Numbered from the stretch's first letter, positions 1-5,338 are shown. The stretch is 6,027 nt of DNA from Thermoanaerobacterium sp. (GCA_029960905.1 JASBVU010000126.1:1-6027); one strand, 5' to 3'. Program-made: numbers and translations. The notes: generated from the letters alone by a model not told the origin.

Positions 1-131
1 GGATAAGCATTGAGGCTAGGCAAAAATTAAAAAGCATCATGCCTACATCTGTCGGTCAAGCATCGAGGATTTCTGGTGTTTCGCCAGCAGATATATCTGT
101 TATCCTAATTTATTTGCAGTCAAGGAGATAG
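1..131 (+). CDS. mnmG: MnmG (GidA) tRNA uridine-5-carboxymethylaminomethyl modification enzyme, C-terminal end only
   Basis: Partial gene: the frame enters from the left edge (first complete codon at position 3) and ends at TAG 129-131, giving the last 42 residues. The visible protein has the conserved MnmG tail: an EARQKL helix, then [17 protein letters not shown] and a hydrophobic ISVILIYL end, which is the helical domain that contacts MnmE and tRNA. In the family, MnmG is an FAD protein that works with MnmE to place the (carboxymethyl)aminomethyl group on the wobble uridine of certain tRNAs. The neighbouring rsmG begins 4 bases later and its ribosome binding site lies inside this gene's last codons, so the two are surely co-transcribed. 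The identification rests on the tail motif and the mnmG-rsmG order; the catalytic part is outside the window. Confidence 0.95.
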   Translation, partial: ISIEARQKLKSIMPTSVGQASRISGVSPADISVILIYLQSRR

Positions 132-135
132 GTAT

Positions 136-858
136 ATGAATAGAGAATATATTGATATGCTTATAAACGGTGCTAATGATTTAGGAGTAGAACTTAATAT
201 GTTCCATGTGGAACAATTCTTAAAGTACAGTGAGCTTCTTTTAGAATGGAATAAGAAAATAAATTTAACGGCGATTACAGAAGAGAGGGAAATTATCATT
301 AAGCATTTTTTAGACAGCTTAACTGCATCAAAGTTTAAAATAATAAAGGGCGATGAAAAGATAATCGACGTAGGTGCAGGCGCTGGTTTTCCATCAGTGC
401 CTCTCAAAATTCTTTATCCATCTTTGAAGCTTACTATAGTTGATTCGCTAAAGAAGAGAACAGTGTTTTTAGATGAATTGGTGAGCTATCTTAATTTAAA
501 AGATGTAGAAATTATACACGGAAGAGCAGAAGACTTAGGTAAAGATAGCGGTTTGCGGGAGAAATACGACATTTCATTATCAAGGGCTGTTGCACAGCTA
601 AATGTGCTAATAGAGTACTGTATACCTTTTACTAAGGTCGACGGATATTTGATAGCATATAAAGGTTCTAATGTAGATGAAGAAATAGCTGTATCGCAAA
701 ATGCCTTAAATGCTTTAATGTGTAAAGTAGAAAATGTCTTTGATGTTACATTGCCTTACACTGACATTGTACATAAGCTTGTCCTGATTAAAAAGTTGGA
801 TGCTACTGATAGTAAGTATCCGAGAAAGCCAAAATTAATTGAAAAATCACCACTTTAA
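136..858 (+). CDS. rsmG: RsmG (GidB), 16S rRNA (guanine-N7)-methyltransferase
   Basis: A 240-residue protein, the normal length for RsmG, which uses S-adenosylmethionine to methylate N7 of G527 in 16S rRNA (E. coli numbering). Visible motifs: an N-terminal helical cap with LLLEWNKKINLTAIT (about 34-48) and KHFLDSL (56-62), the SAM-binding loop DVGAGAGFPSVPLKI (78-92), an acidic strand end VDS (102-104), SRAVA (149-153), YKG (175-177) and the basic tail KYPRKP (227-232). The start ATG is supported by AAGGAGA at 122-128, seven bases upstream. A parS-like palindrome lies inside the gene and is translated as MFHVEQ (residues 22-27), in a part of the N-terminal cap that tolerates variation. The gene follows mnmG by 4 bases and ends 17 bases before the Nudix gene. 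The family assignment is firm. Confidence 0.97.
   Translation: MNREYIDMLINGANDLGVELNMFHVEQFLKYSELLLEWNKKINLTAITEEREIIIKHFLDSLTASKFKIIKGDEKIIDVGAGAGFPSVPLKILYPSLKLTIVDSLKKRTVFLDELVSYLNLKDVEIIHGRAEDLGKDSGLREKYDISLSRAVAQLNVLIEYCIPFTKVDGYLIAYKGSNVDEEIAVSQNALNALMCKVENVFDVTLPYTDIVHKLVLIKKLDATDSKYPRKPKLIEKSPL
200..215 (+). promoter_or_regulatory. parS-like centromere site inside rsmG (ParB/Spo0J binding)
   Basis: The 16-base near-palindrome TGTTCCATGTGGAACA. Seven of its eight base pairs are symmetric; only the central pair breaks symmetry. The reverse complement is identical, base for base, to the site at 2266-2281. The Bacillus subtilis parS consensus (from memory TGTTTCACGTGAAACA) matches it at 13 of 16 positions when read on the minus strand. 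Spo0J/ParB would load here as a CTP-dependent sliding clamp. A ParB gene of the canonical type is 2.9 kb away. Binding itself is inferred. Confidence 0.88.
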
Positions 859-875
859 TGAAAGGGTAATAATTT

Positions 876-1322
876 ATGAGTGATTTTAGAGCTTGTTTGT
901 TAGTTTCAAGAGGTGTTATCATTAAAGACGATAAAGTCCTTCTTGTGAAGCACCAGGTGGATGATGAGATTGGCTGGGTTTTTCCAGGGGGACGTGTGGA
1001 GGAAAATGAGTCGCTTGTAGAGGCTTTGGTGAGAGAGTGCAAGGAAGAAACAGGGTACGACGTTGTGGCTGATAGTGTGTGTTATCTTGAAGAATACCTT
1101 ATTTACTATGCTACATACTTCAAGTGTAGAGTCGTAGGTGGTGATTTGAAATTAGGCTCTGATCCTGATATGCCAGAGGACCATCAGGTTATAAAAGATG
1201 TTAGATGGATTGACGTTTCTGAATTTTGTCGTCTAGACATATATCCTGAAGGACTTAAGAAGATGATCATGGATGGAAGTATTCAGTATCAAAACATAAG
1301 ACTGCCTGAAATATACAGATGA
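876..1322 (+). CDS. Nudix hydrolase family protein, substrate unknown
   Basis: A 148-residue single-domain Nudix protein. The full Nudix box is at residues 39-61 and fits GX5EX7REUXEEXGU: G39, E45, R53-E54, E57-E58 and G60 are all present, so metal binding and catalysis should be intact. The residues before it (WVFPGG, 34-39) and the strand VLLVKH (21-26) are also typical. The family hydrolyses nucleoside diphosphates linked to another group; the substrate cannot be read from the sequence. The start ATG has AAAGGG at 861-866, nine bases upstream. It sits 17 bases after rsmG, so it probably shares that transcript, yet a Nudix gene is not part of the usual rsmG-noc-soj order. Positions 961-1080, which cover the Nudix box, are 50% G+C, well above the neighbours (32% in a sample of noc), which may reflect acquisition. 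Confidence 0.93.
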   Translation: MSDFRACLLVSRGVIIKDDKVLLVKHQVDDEIGWVFPGGRVEENESLVEALVRECKEETGYDVVADSVCYLEEYLIYYATYFKCRVVGGDLKLGSDPDMPEDHQVIKDVRWIDVSEFCRLDIYPEGLKKMIMDGSIQYQNIRLPEIYR

Positions 1323-1369
1323 AAATTGATAAAAATATTAAGGATAATAATGGAATTATAGGAGGAATT

Positions 1370-1401
1370 TTGATATTATTGTAGAATATATATAATATAA
1401 T
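1370..1401 (+). promoter_or_regulatory. possible sigma-A-type promoter for noc
   Basis: TTGATA at 1370-1375 could be the -35 box. TATAAT occurs at 1391-1396 (spacer 15) and again, overlapping by one base, at 1396-1401 (spacer 20). Both -10 boxes are perfect, but neither spacer is the preferred 17, and the surrounding DNA is so AT-rich that TATAAT is cheap. Transcription from either box would leave a short leader before the noc start at 1429. Confidence 0.4.
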
Positions 1402-1413
1402 CTATTGTTTTAC

Positions 1414-1422
1414 GAAGAGGTG
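1414..1422 (+). promoter_or_regulatory. noc ribosome binding site, decides the start
   Basis: GAAGAGGTG ends 6 bases before ATG 1429, normal spacing. An upstream in-frame TTG at 1405 would place this sequence inside the coding region and has only AT-rich sequence before it, so ATG 1429 is the better start. Confidence 0.75.
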
Positions 1423-1428
1423 TTTTTT

Positions 1429-2232
1429 ATGGTGTCGATAAAACAGCAGGAAATCAAATACTTGCCGATAGATCTTATTAGACCAAATCCATATCAGCCT
1501 CGCAAAATCTTTGACACTGCTAATTTGCAAGAGCTTTGCGATTCCATAAAAGCTTATGGCGTAATACAGCCAATAAGTGTGAGAGTCGTAAATGGCAATT
1601 CATATGAGCTTATATCTGGTGAAAGACGGTTAAGAGCATCAAAACTGGCAGGTCTTACGACAATTCCTGCTATAGTGTTTGAAGCATACGATGAAGATTC
1701 TGCAGTAATCGCTTTAATAGAAAACTTGCAAAGAAAAGACCTGAATTTTTTAGAAGAAGCTGAAGGGTACTACAATTTAATAAACGACCACAATCTTACA
1801 CAGGAAAAACTGGCTATTATGCTGGGAAAAAGCCAGTCTACCATTGCTAATAAGTTAAGGCTTCTAAAGCTTAGCGATAATATAAAGGCGAAATTGATAG
1901 AACACAATTTGACTGAGCGGCATGCAAGAGCTCTTTTAAGGCTTCCAGATGAGGAGATGCAGAATAAAGCCATCGACATAATCATAAAGAAGAAGTGCAA
2001 TGTTAAAGAAACAGAAAAAATTGTGCAAGACATGATAAATAAGATAACGATGGATGAAGACAAAAAGCAAGAAAAAAAGAAGATGATGAAATTTTACAAA
2101 GACATAAGAATTTTTGTAAATACAATAAAGCAAGCTATTTCAATAATGAAAAATTCAGGTGTAGATGCTGAATACACTGAGCTTAATGAAGATGATTATA
2201 TTGAATTTAAAATAAGGATTCCAAAAAAGTAA
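1429..2232 (+). CDS. noc: Noc, nucleoid occlusion protein (ParB paralogue)
   Basis: A 267-residue ParB-family protein. Order of parts: N-terminal CTP-binding domain with NPYQPR (20-25), GERRLRA (64-70) and ENLQRKD (98-104); helix-turn-helix domain with LTQEKLA and KSQSTIANKLRLLKL (134-148); C-terminal dimer domain ending IEFKIRIPKK. The tail and the FVNTIKQAISIM segment (229-240) resemble B. subtilis Noc, not Spo0J. The four residues known to switch specificity between ParB and Noc read Q136, K142, K147 and R164, the Noc set, so it should bind Noc sites rather than parS. Noc keeps the division septum off the chromosome by linking Noc-site DNA to the membrane. Only about ten residues precede the CTP-binding core, so the amphipathic membrane helix of B. 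subtilis Noc appears to be missing. The position before soj-spo0J is the classic one. Confidence 0.93.
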   Translation: MVSIKQQEIKYLPIDLIRPNPYQPRKIFDTANLQELCDSIKAYGVIQPISVRVVNGNSYELISGERRLRASKLAGLTTIPAIVFEAYDEDSAVIALIENLQRKDLNFLEEAEGYYNLINDHNLTQEKLAIMLGKSQSTIANKLRLLKLSDNIKAKLIEHNLTERHARALLRLPDEEMQNKAIDIIIKKKCNVKETEKIVQDMINKITMDEDKKQEKKKMMKFYKDIRIFVNTIKQAISIMKNSGVDAEYTELNEDDYIEFKIRIPKK

Positions 2233-2265
2233 CTTTTTAATCACCCCGTGTTATTATTTAACTTT

Positions 2266-2281
2266 TGTTCCACATGGAACA
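2266..2281 (+). promoter_or_regulatory. parS-like centromere site upstream of soj
   Basis: TGTTCCACATGGAACA, identical to the reverse complement of the site in rsmG and matching the B. subtilis parS consensus (from memory) at 13 of 16 positions. It lies immediately upstream of a TATAAT box (2286-2291), so Spo0J bound here would sit on the promoter. Being noncoding, it is not constrained by protein sequence, which makes the exact agreement with the rsmG copy informative. Confidence 0.9.
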
Positions 2282-2285
2282 ATGC

Positions 2286-2291
2286 TATAAT
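2286..2291 (+). promoter_or_regulatory. putative -10 box of a soj-spo0J promoter
   Basis: A perfect TATAAT ends 30 bases before the TTG start of soj. The -35 region would fall on TTTTGT (2263-2268) at the edge of parS, a weak match. Transcription would start near 2298 and give a leader of about 24 bases with an open ribosome binding site. Confidence 0.5.
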
Positions 2292-2310
2292 AAAAATATG
2301 ATAAAATTGC

Positions 2311-2317
2311 GGGGTGA
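2311..2317 (+). promoter_or_regulatory. soj ribosome binding site, decides the start
   Basis: GGGGTGA lies 4 bases before TTG 2322. No comparable sequence precedes ATG 2298 or the more distant TTG 2265, and protein homology also begins at the TTG (MGKVIAVANQKGG). Confidence 0.85.
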
Positions 2318-2321
2318 TAAA

Positions 2322-3101
2322 TTGGGCAAAGTAATAGCTGTGGCAAATCAAAAAGGTGGTGTCGGCAAGACTACAACTACTATAAATCTGGGTTATTCTT
2401 TATCTGCTACTGGCAAGAAGGTGCTGTGCGTTGATATGGATCCACAGAGCAACATGACCAGCGGATTTGGAATAGATAGTTCATCAATTAATTTAACTAC
2501 GTATAACATTTTAATTGAAGGAAAAGACATAAAAGAAGCTTACATAAAGTTAGAAGATATGAGCGGAATTACCATTGTGCCTTCCAGCATACAATTGGCA
2601 GGTGCAGAGATAGAGCTTGTGCCGATGCTGTCAAGGGAATTTAGGCTTAAAAATTCTATAAGTGACATTAAAAAAGATTTTGACTATATTTTAATAGATT
2701 GTCCTCCATCTTTGGGACTTTTGACAATAAATGCATTGACGGCGGCAGATTCTGTTTTGGTTCCTATACAATGTGAATACTATGCATTGGAAGGTTTAAC
2801 ACAATTAATGAATACTATAAATTTGATAAAGAAAAACATCAACCACAGTTTAGAAATCGAAGGTGTGGTTTTGACCATGTTCAATGCTAGGACAAACTTA
2901 TCGATTCAAGTTGTTGACGAAGTAAAAAAGTATTTTAAGGGAAAAGTTTACGGAACCATAATACCAAGGAATATAAGGTTAGGTGAAGCGCCAAGTTTTG
3001 GAAAGCCTATTTCTCTTTATGATCCACATTCAAAAGGTGCTGAAGCGTATGAGGAGTTGGCGAAAGAATTAATTGAAAGGAATGGTGAGGTAGGTGAATA
3101 A
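2322..3101 (+). CDS. soj: Soj/ParA chromosome partitioning ATPase
   Basis: A 259-residue ParA-family ATPase, close to the roughly 253 residues of B. subtilis Soj. It begins directly with the deviant Walker A motif KGGVGKTT (11-18), whose first lysine (K11) marks the ParA/MinD group. VDMDPQ (37-42) holds the Walker A' aspartate, ILIDCPP (123-129) is Walker B, and RNIRLGEAPSFGKPI near the C-terminus is the family signature. There is no N-terminal DNA-binding domain, so this is the small chromosomal type. Soj binds DNA as an ATP dimer, is stimulated by Spo0J, and in B. subtilis also controls DnaA. TTG 2322 is chosen as start because of the strong GGGGTGA just upstream. Upstream in-frame starts would translate the parS site into a spurious MFHMEQ extension. 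It overlaps parB by 8 bases, indicating coupled translation. Confidence 0.96.
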   Translation: MGKVIAVANQKGGVGKTTTTINLGYSLSATGKKVLCVDMDPQSNMTSGFGIDSSSINLTTYNILIEGKDIKEAYIKLEDMSGITIVPSSIQLAGAEIELVPMLSREFRLKNSISDIKKDFDYILIDCPPSLGLLTINALTAADSVLVPIQCEYYALEGLTQLMNTINLIKKNINHSLEIEGVVLTMFNARTNLSIQVVDEVKKYFKGKVYGTIIPRNIRLGEAPSFGKPISLYDPHSKGAEAYEELAKELIERNGEVGE

Positions 3102-3933
3102 CAAAAGAGGGCTTGGTAGAGGTTTACAAGCTCTTATACCGGATATAGATGAGGAAAGCGTAAAAGGCGTCGAAAACATCAAAATTTCAGATATTGAGCC
3201 AAACCAATTTCAGCCAAGGAAACATTTCGATGATGAGTCATTAAAAGAGCTATCTGATTCCATAAAAGAGCACGGGATTATACAGCCCATAATAGTCAGA
3301 AAGAACGATTTTGGATATCAAATTGTGGCTGGTGAGAGAAGGTGGAGGGCAGCAAAATTAGCAGGACTTAAAGAAGTACCTGCTATAGTGAAAGATTTTG
3401 ATGATCAAAAAGTGATGGAAATAGCTCTCATAGAAAATCTGCAGAGGGAAGACTTAAATCCAATTGATGAAGCAAAGGCGTATAAATCGCTGATGGAACA
3501 GTTTAATCTTACACAGGAGGAAATATCAAAAAGGGTTGGGAAAAGCAGGTCATCCATCGCTAATAGCATAAGACTCCTAAACTTAGATGAGGAAGTTCAA
3601 AATATGTTGATGGAAGGCAAAATAACGACGGGACATGCAAAAGTCATATTAGCCTTGCAGGATGCTGAGAAGCAAAACATGATAGCTAAGAAAATAGTGG
3701 ACAAGAATTTAAATGTCAGAGAAACGGAAAACCTCATAAAAGAAGTCACATCGTCAAAAAAGAAAAAGAGGAAAGAAAGTGATGCATATATAAAAGAGAT
3801 AGAGGATAATTTTTGTAGATTTTTTGGTACAAAGGTTAAAATTATCCATGGGAAAAACAGGGGAAAAATATTGATAGAATACTACAGTGAAGAAGATCTT
3901 TCAAGGCTTACTGAACTCATAATAGATAGGTAA
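3094..3933 (+). CDS. parB: ParB/Spo0J chromosome partitioning protein
   Basis: A 279-residue chromosomal ParB. The N-terminus RGLGRGLQALIPD (5-17) is the Soj-interacting peptide. The CTP-binding domain has FQPRKHF (39-45), GERRWRA (80-86) and ENLQRED (114-120). The helix-turn-helix region follows, with LTQEEISKRVGKSRSSIANSIRL split across 139-161, then GHAKVIL (180-186). After a lysine-rich linker (about 220-228) comes the C-terminal dimer domain. The specificity positions read R152, S158, N163 and G180, the ParB type and unlike the Noc encoded upstream. ParB loads at parS as a CTP-gated clamp and recruits condensin. Start is GTG 3094, overlapping the soj stop codon, with GGTGAGG (3084-3090) just upstream inside soj. 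A terminator follows 5 bases after the stop. Confidence 0.97.
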   Translation: MNNKRGLGRGLQALIPDIDEESVKGVENIKISDIEPNQFQPRKHFDDESLKELSDSIKEHGIIQPIIVRKNDFGYQIVAGERRWRAAKLAGLKEVPAIVKDFDDQKVMEIALIENLQREDLNPIDEAKAYKSLMEQFNLTQEEISKRVGKSRSSIANSIRLLNLDEEVQNMLMEGKITTGHAKVILALQDAEKQNMIAKKIVDKNLNVRETENLIKEVTSSKKKKRKESDAYIKEIEDNFCRFFGTKVKIIHGKNRGKILIEYYSEEDLSRLTELIIDR

Positions 3934-3937
3934 TCTT

Positions 3938-3967
3938 AATGCATTTGTAAAAACAAATGCATTTTTC
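3938..3967 (+). terminator. intrinsic terminator after parB
   Basis: An 11-base-pair perfect stem, AATGCATTTGT (3938-3948) with ACAAATGCATT (3953-3963), closed by an AAAA loop and followed by a run of five T (3962-3966) and C. The stem is AT-rich and so weaker than many, but the shape, the T run and the position just after the parB stop make it a good terminator on the plus strand. Confidence 0.85.
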
Positions 3968-3969
3968 TA

Positions 3970-3998
3970 TTGTAACAAAGGCTAAATAAATATAAAAT
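3970..3998 (+). promoter_or_regulatory. sigma-A-type promoter of the hydE unit
   Basis: TTGTAA (3970-3975) and TAAAAT (3993-3998) are separated by exactly 17 bases, each one or two changes from consensus. It lies directly after the parB terminator and 32 bases before the hydE start, so hydE has its own transcription start, independent of the partition genes. No clear operator palindrome is visible around it. Confidence 0.7.
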
Positions 3999-4030
3999 AT
4001 AGATATATGAATAAATTTAAGGTGATATAG

Positions 4031-5329
4031 ATGGAACATTGTATAATAATCTGCAATTCAACGCAGCACATGCTTAATGCAGATAAGATATTAAAGGAAA
4101 ATAGCATCAAGACGGAATTGATACCAGCTCCAGCGGAGTATGGTTCTGTTTGCAGTACCGCAATTAAAATTGATGCATATAATGTAGATGTAGCAGAAAA
4201 ACTCCTAAAAAGCAATTCTGTATCAGTAAAAGGGATATATCCATATAAAATTAGGAAGTTAGATGGCCTATTAGAAAGAATAAATAAAGGATTAAATGGG
4301 GATATAAAAGCTGTCTTGGAAAAAGTAGAAAAAGGCATAGAGCTTACAGAAGATGATATAGTTTTGCTGCTTAGTGCTGATGGAGAAGAGAACTTAAGTT
4401 CTATATACAAAGCTGCCGATGAGATGAGGAAGGCGGTTGTAGGTGATGTAGTTGACATAAGGGCTGCAATAGAGTTTTCCAATATCTGCAGAAAAAATTG
4501 TCTATACTGTGGTTTAAGGAGAGATAATTTAACTGTCGACAGGTACAGGATGGATGTAGACGAGATAGTTGAAACCGCAAAAGAACTAAAACATATGGGA
4601 ATAAAAACGGTTATTCTTCAATCAGGAGAAGATCCATGGTATACAGAGGACAAAATAATAGAGATAATAAGAAAAATCAAAAAAGAAACTAATATGAGGA
4701 TAACCTTAAGCATCGGTGAAAGGACTCAGGAAGAGTACAAGCATTTTAGAGAAGCTGGTGCAAACAATTTTTTGCTTAAAATAGAGACTACAAACAGGGA
4801 AATATTTAAAAATATACATCCTGATGATGACTTTGACTACCGTACAAAATGCAGCCAATGGCTTAGAGAAAATGGATATATAAATGGCAATGGAAATATA
4901 ATAGGTCTTCCAGGTCAGACAGCAAGAGACATTGCAAGGGATATACTTTACTTTAAAGAGATGGGCATTCACATGGTAGGCATTGGTCCTTTCGTGCCTG
5001 CTGTAGGTACGCCTTTAGAGACATATCCACATGGAAGTGTTGATATGACGCTTAAAACTGTTGCTGCTACAAGGCTTGTATTGAAAAATGTCTTTATTCC
5101 AGCAACGACTGCATTGGCCACTGTTGACAAAGAAGCTCAAATCAAAGCTTTAATGGCTGGTGCAAATACGATTATGCTTATATCTACGCCTTCAAAGTAT
5201 AGAAGTAGATACAGGATTTACAGCAACAAAAACATGGTAGATCTTAAGACGGCATACAGGGCTATTGTAAAAGCTGGTAGAAAATTGCCTCCTTATATAA
5301 ATAAAGAGTATATAAAAGAAATAGTATAG
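4031..5329 (+). CDS. hydE: DUF3343-HydE fusion: [FeFe]-hydrogenase H-cluster radical SAM maturase
   Basis: A 432-residue two-part protein. Residues 1-72 match DUF3343, a putative sulfur/selenium carrier family: a CIIICNSTQHMLNADKILKE start, PAPAEYGSVCSTAIKI with the conserved cysteine (C41), and a VKGIY end; extra cysteines are C4 and C8. From about 85 the protein is HydE: ELTEDDIVLLLS, then EFSNICRKNCLYCGLRR with the radical SAM CX3CX2C cysteines C153, C157 and C160, LQSGEDP (196-202), GLPGQT (292-297), VGIGPF (316-321) and IPATTA (356-361). HydE acts on the HydG-made Fe(CO)2(CN)(Cys) unit during diiron subcluster assembly. HydE alone is about 350 residues, so the extra length is the fused domain. 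The second-cluster cysteines of T. maritima HydE are absent; only C274 remains downstream of C160. Start ATG has AAGGTGAT at 4019-4026. Confidence 0.9.
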   Translation: MEHCIIICNSTQHMLNADKILKENSIKTELIPAPAEYGSVCSTAIKIDAYNVDVAEKLLKSNSVSVKGIYPYKIRKLDGLLERINKGLNGDIKAVLEKVEKGIELTEDDIVLLLSADGEENLSSIYKAADEMRKAVVGDVVDIRAAIEFSNICRKNCLYCGLRRDNLTVDRYRMDVDEIVETAKELKHMGIKTVILQSGEDPWYTEDKIIEIIRKIKKETNMRITLSIGERTQEEYKHFREAGANNFLLKIETTNREIFKNIHPDDDFDYRTKCSQWLRENGYINGNGNIIGLPGQTARDIARDILYFKEMGIHMVGIGPFVPAVGTPLETYPHGSVDMTLKTVAATRLVLKNVFIPATTALATVDKEAQIKALMAGANTIMLISTPSKYRSRYRIYSNKNMVDLKTAYRAIVKAGRKLPPYINKEYIKEIV

Positions 5330-5338
5330 AAAGTCGAT

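Larger units (their letters stand above)
1323..1428 (+). other. AT-rich intergenic region before noc
   Basis: A 106-base gap between the Nudix gene and noc. It contains no convincing terminator hairpin. It holds an orphan GGAGG at 1361-1365, a TTGATA at 1370-1375 and two overlapping TATAAT boxes at 1391-1396 and 1396-1401. Whether noc is read from here or by read-through from rsmG cannot be settled from sequence; both seem possible. Confidence 0.6.
2240..2318 (+). repeat. inverted repeat that can mask the soj ribosome binding site
   Basis: ATCACCCCG at 2240-2248 is the exact reverse complement of CGGGGTGAT at 2310-2318, a 9-base-pair stem with five G-C pairs in an AT-rich gap. The right arm contains the soj Shine-Dalgarno sequence. 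Transcripts coming from noc would contain both arms; transcripts from the promoter at 2286 would contain only the right arm. The match is seen directly; the regulatory role is inferred. Confidence 0.55.

Noticed and set aside
410..420. TTATCCATC and similar, as DnaA boxes
   Set aside because: Differs from TTATCCACA at conserved positions, isolated, and inside rsmG; no cluster of boxes exists in the window, so the origin is presumably outside.
858..869. ATG AAA GGG TAA overlapping the rsmG stop
   Set aside because: A three-codon frame without its own ribosome binding site; it merely contains the Nudix gene's binding site.
1405..1428. noc start at TTG 1405
   Set aside because: No ribosome binding site precedes it, whereas ATG 1429 has GAAGAGGTG at good spacing.
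2265..2321. Longer soj reading frame from TTG 2265 or ATG 2298
   Set aside because: The added residues are a translation of the parS site and spacer, have no ribosome binding site, and ATG 2298 coincides with the likely transcription start. GGGGTGA before TTG 2322 and family length fit the shorter protein.
3493..3500. ATGGAACA inside parB, possibly a third parS
   Set aside because: Only the right half matches; the left half agrees poorly (about 10 of 16 overall).
4023..4038. parS-like TGATATAGATGGAACA at the hydE start
   Set aside because: 12 of 16 positions match, but the left half lacks the TGTTCC core, and the right half is explained by the ATG GAA CAT start of the gene.
3982..4482. 166-residue antisense reading frame opposite hydE
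   Set aside because: It lies wholly within the promoter and coding strand of a clear gene, is rich in S, L, F and I as expected from the complement of a K/E-rich frame, and shows no recognisable family.
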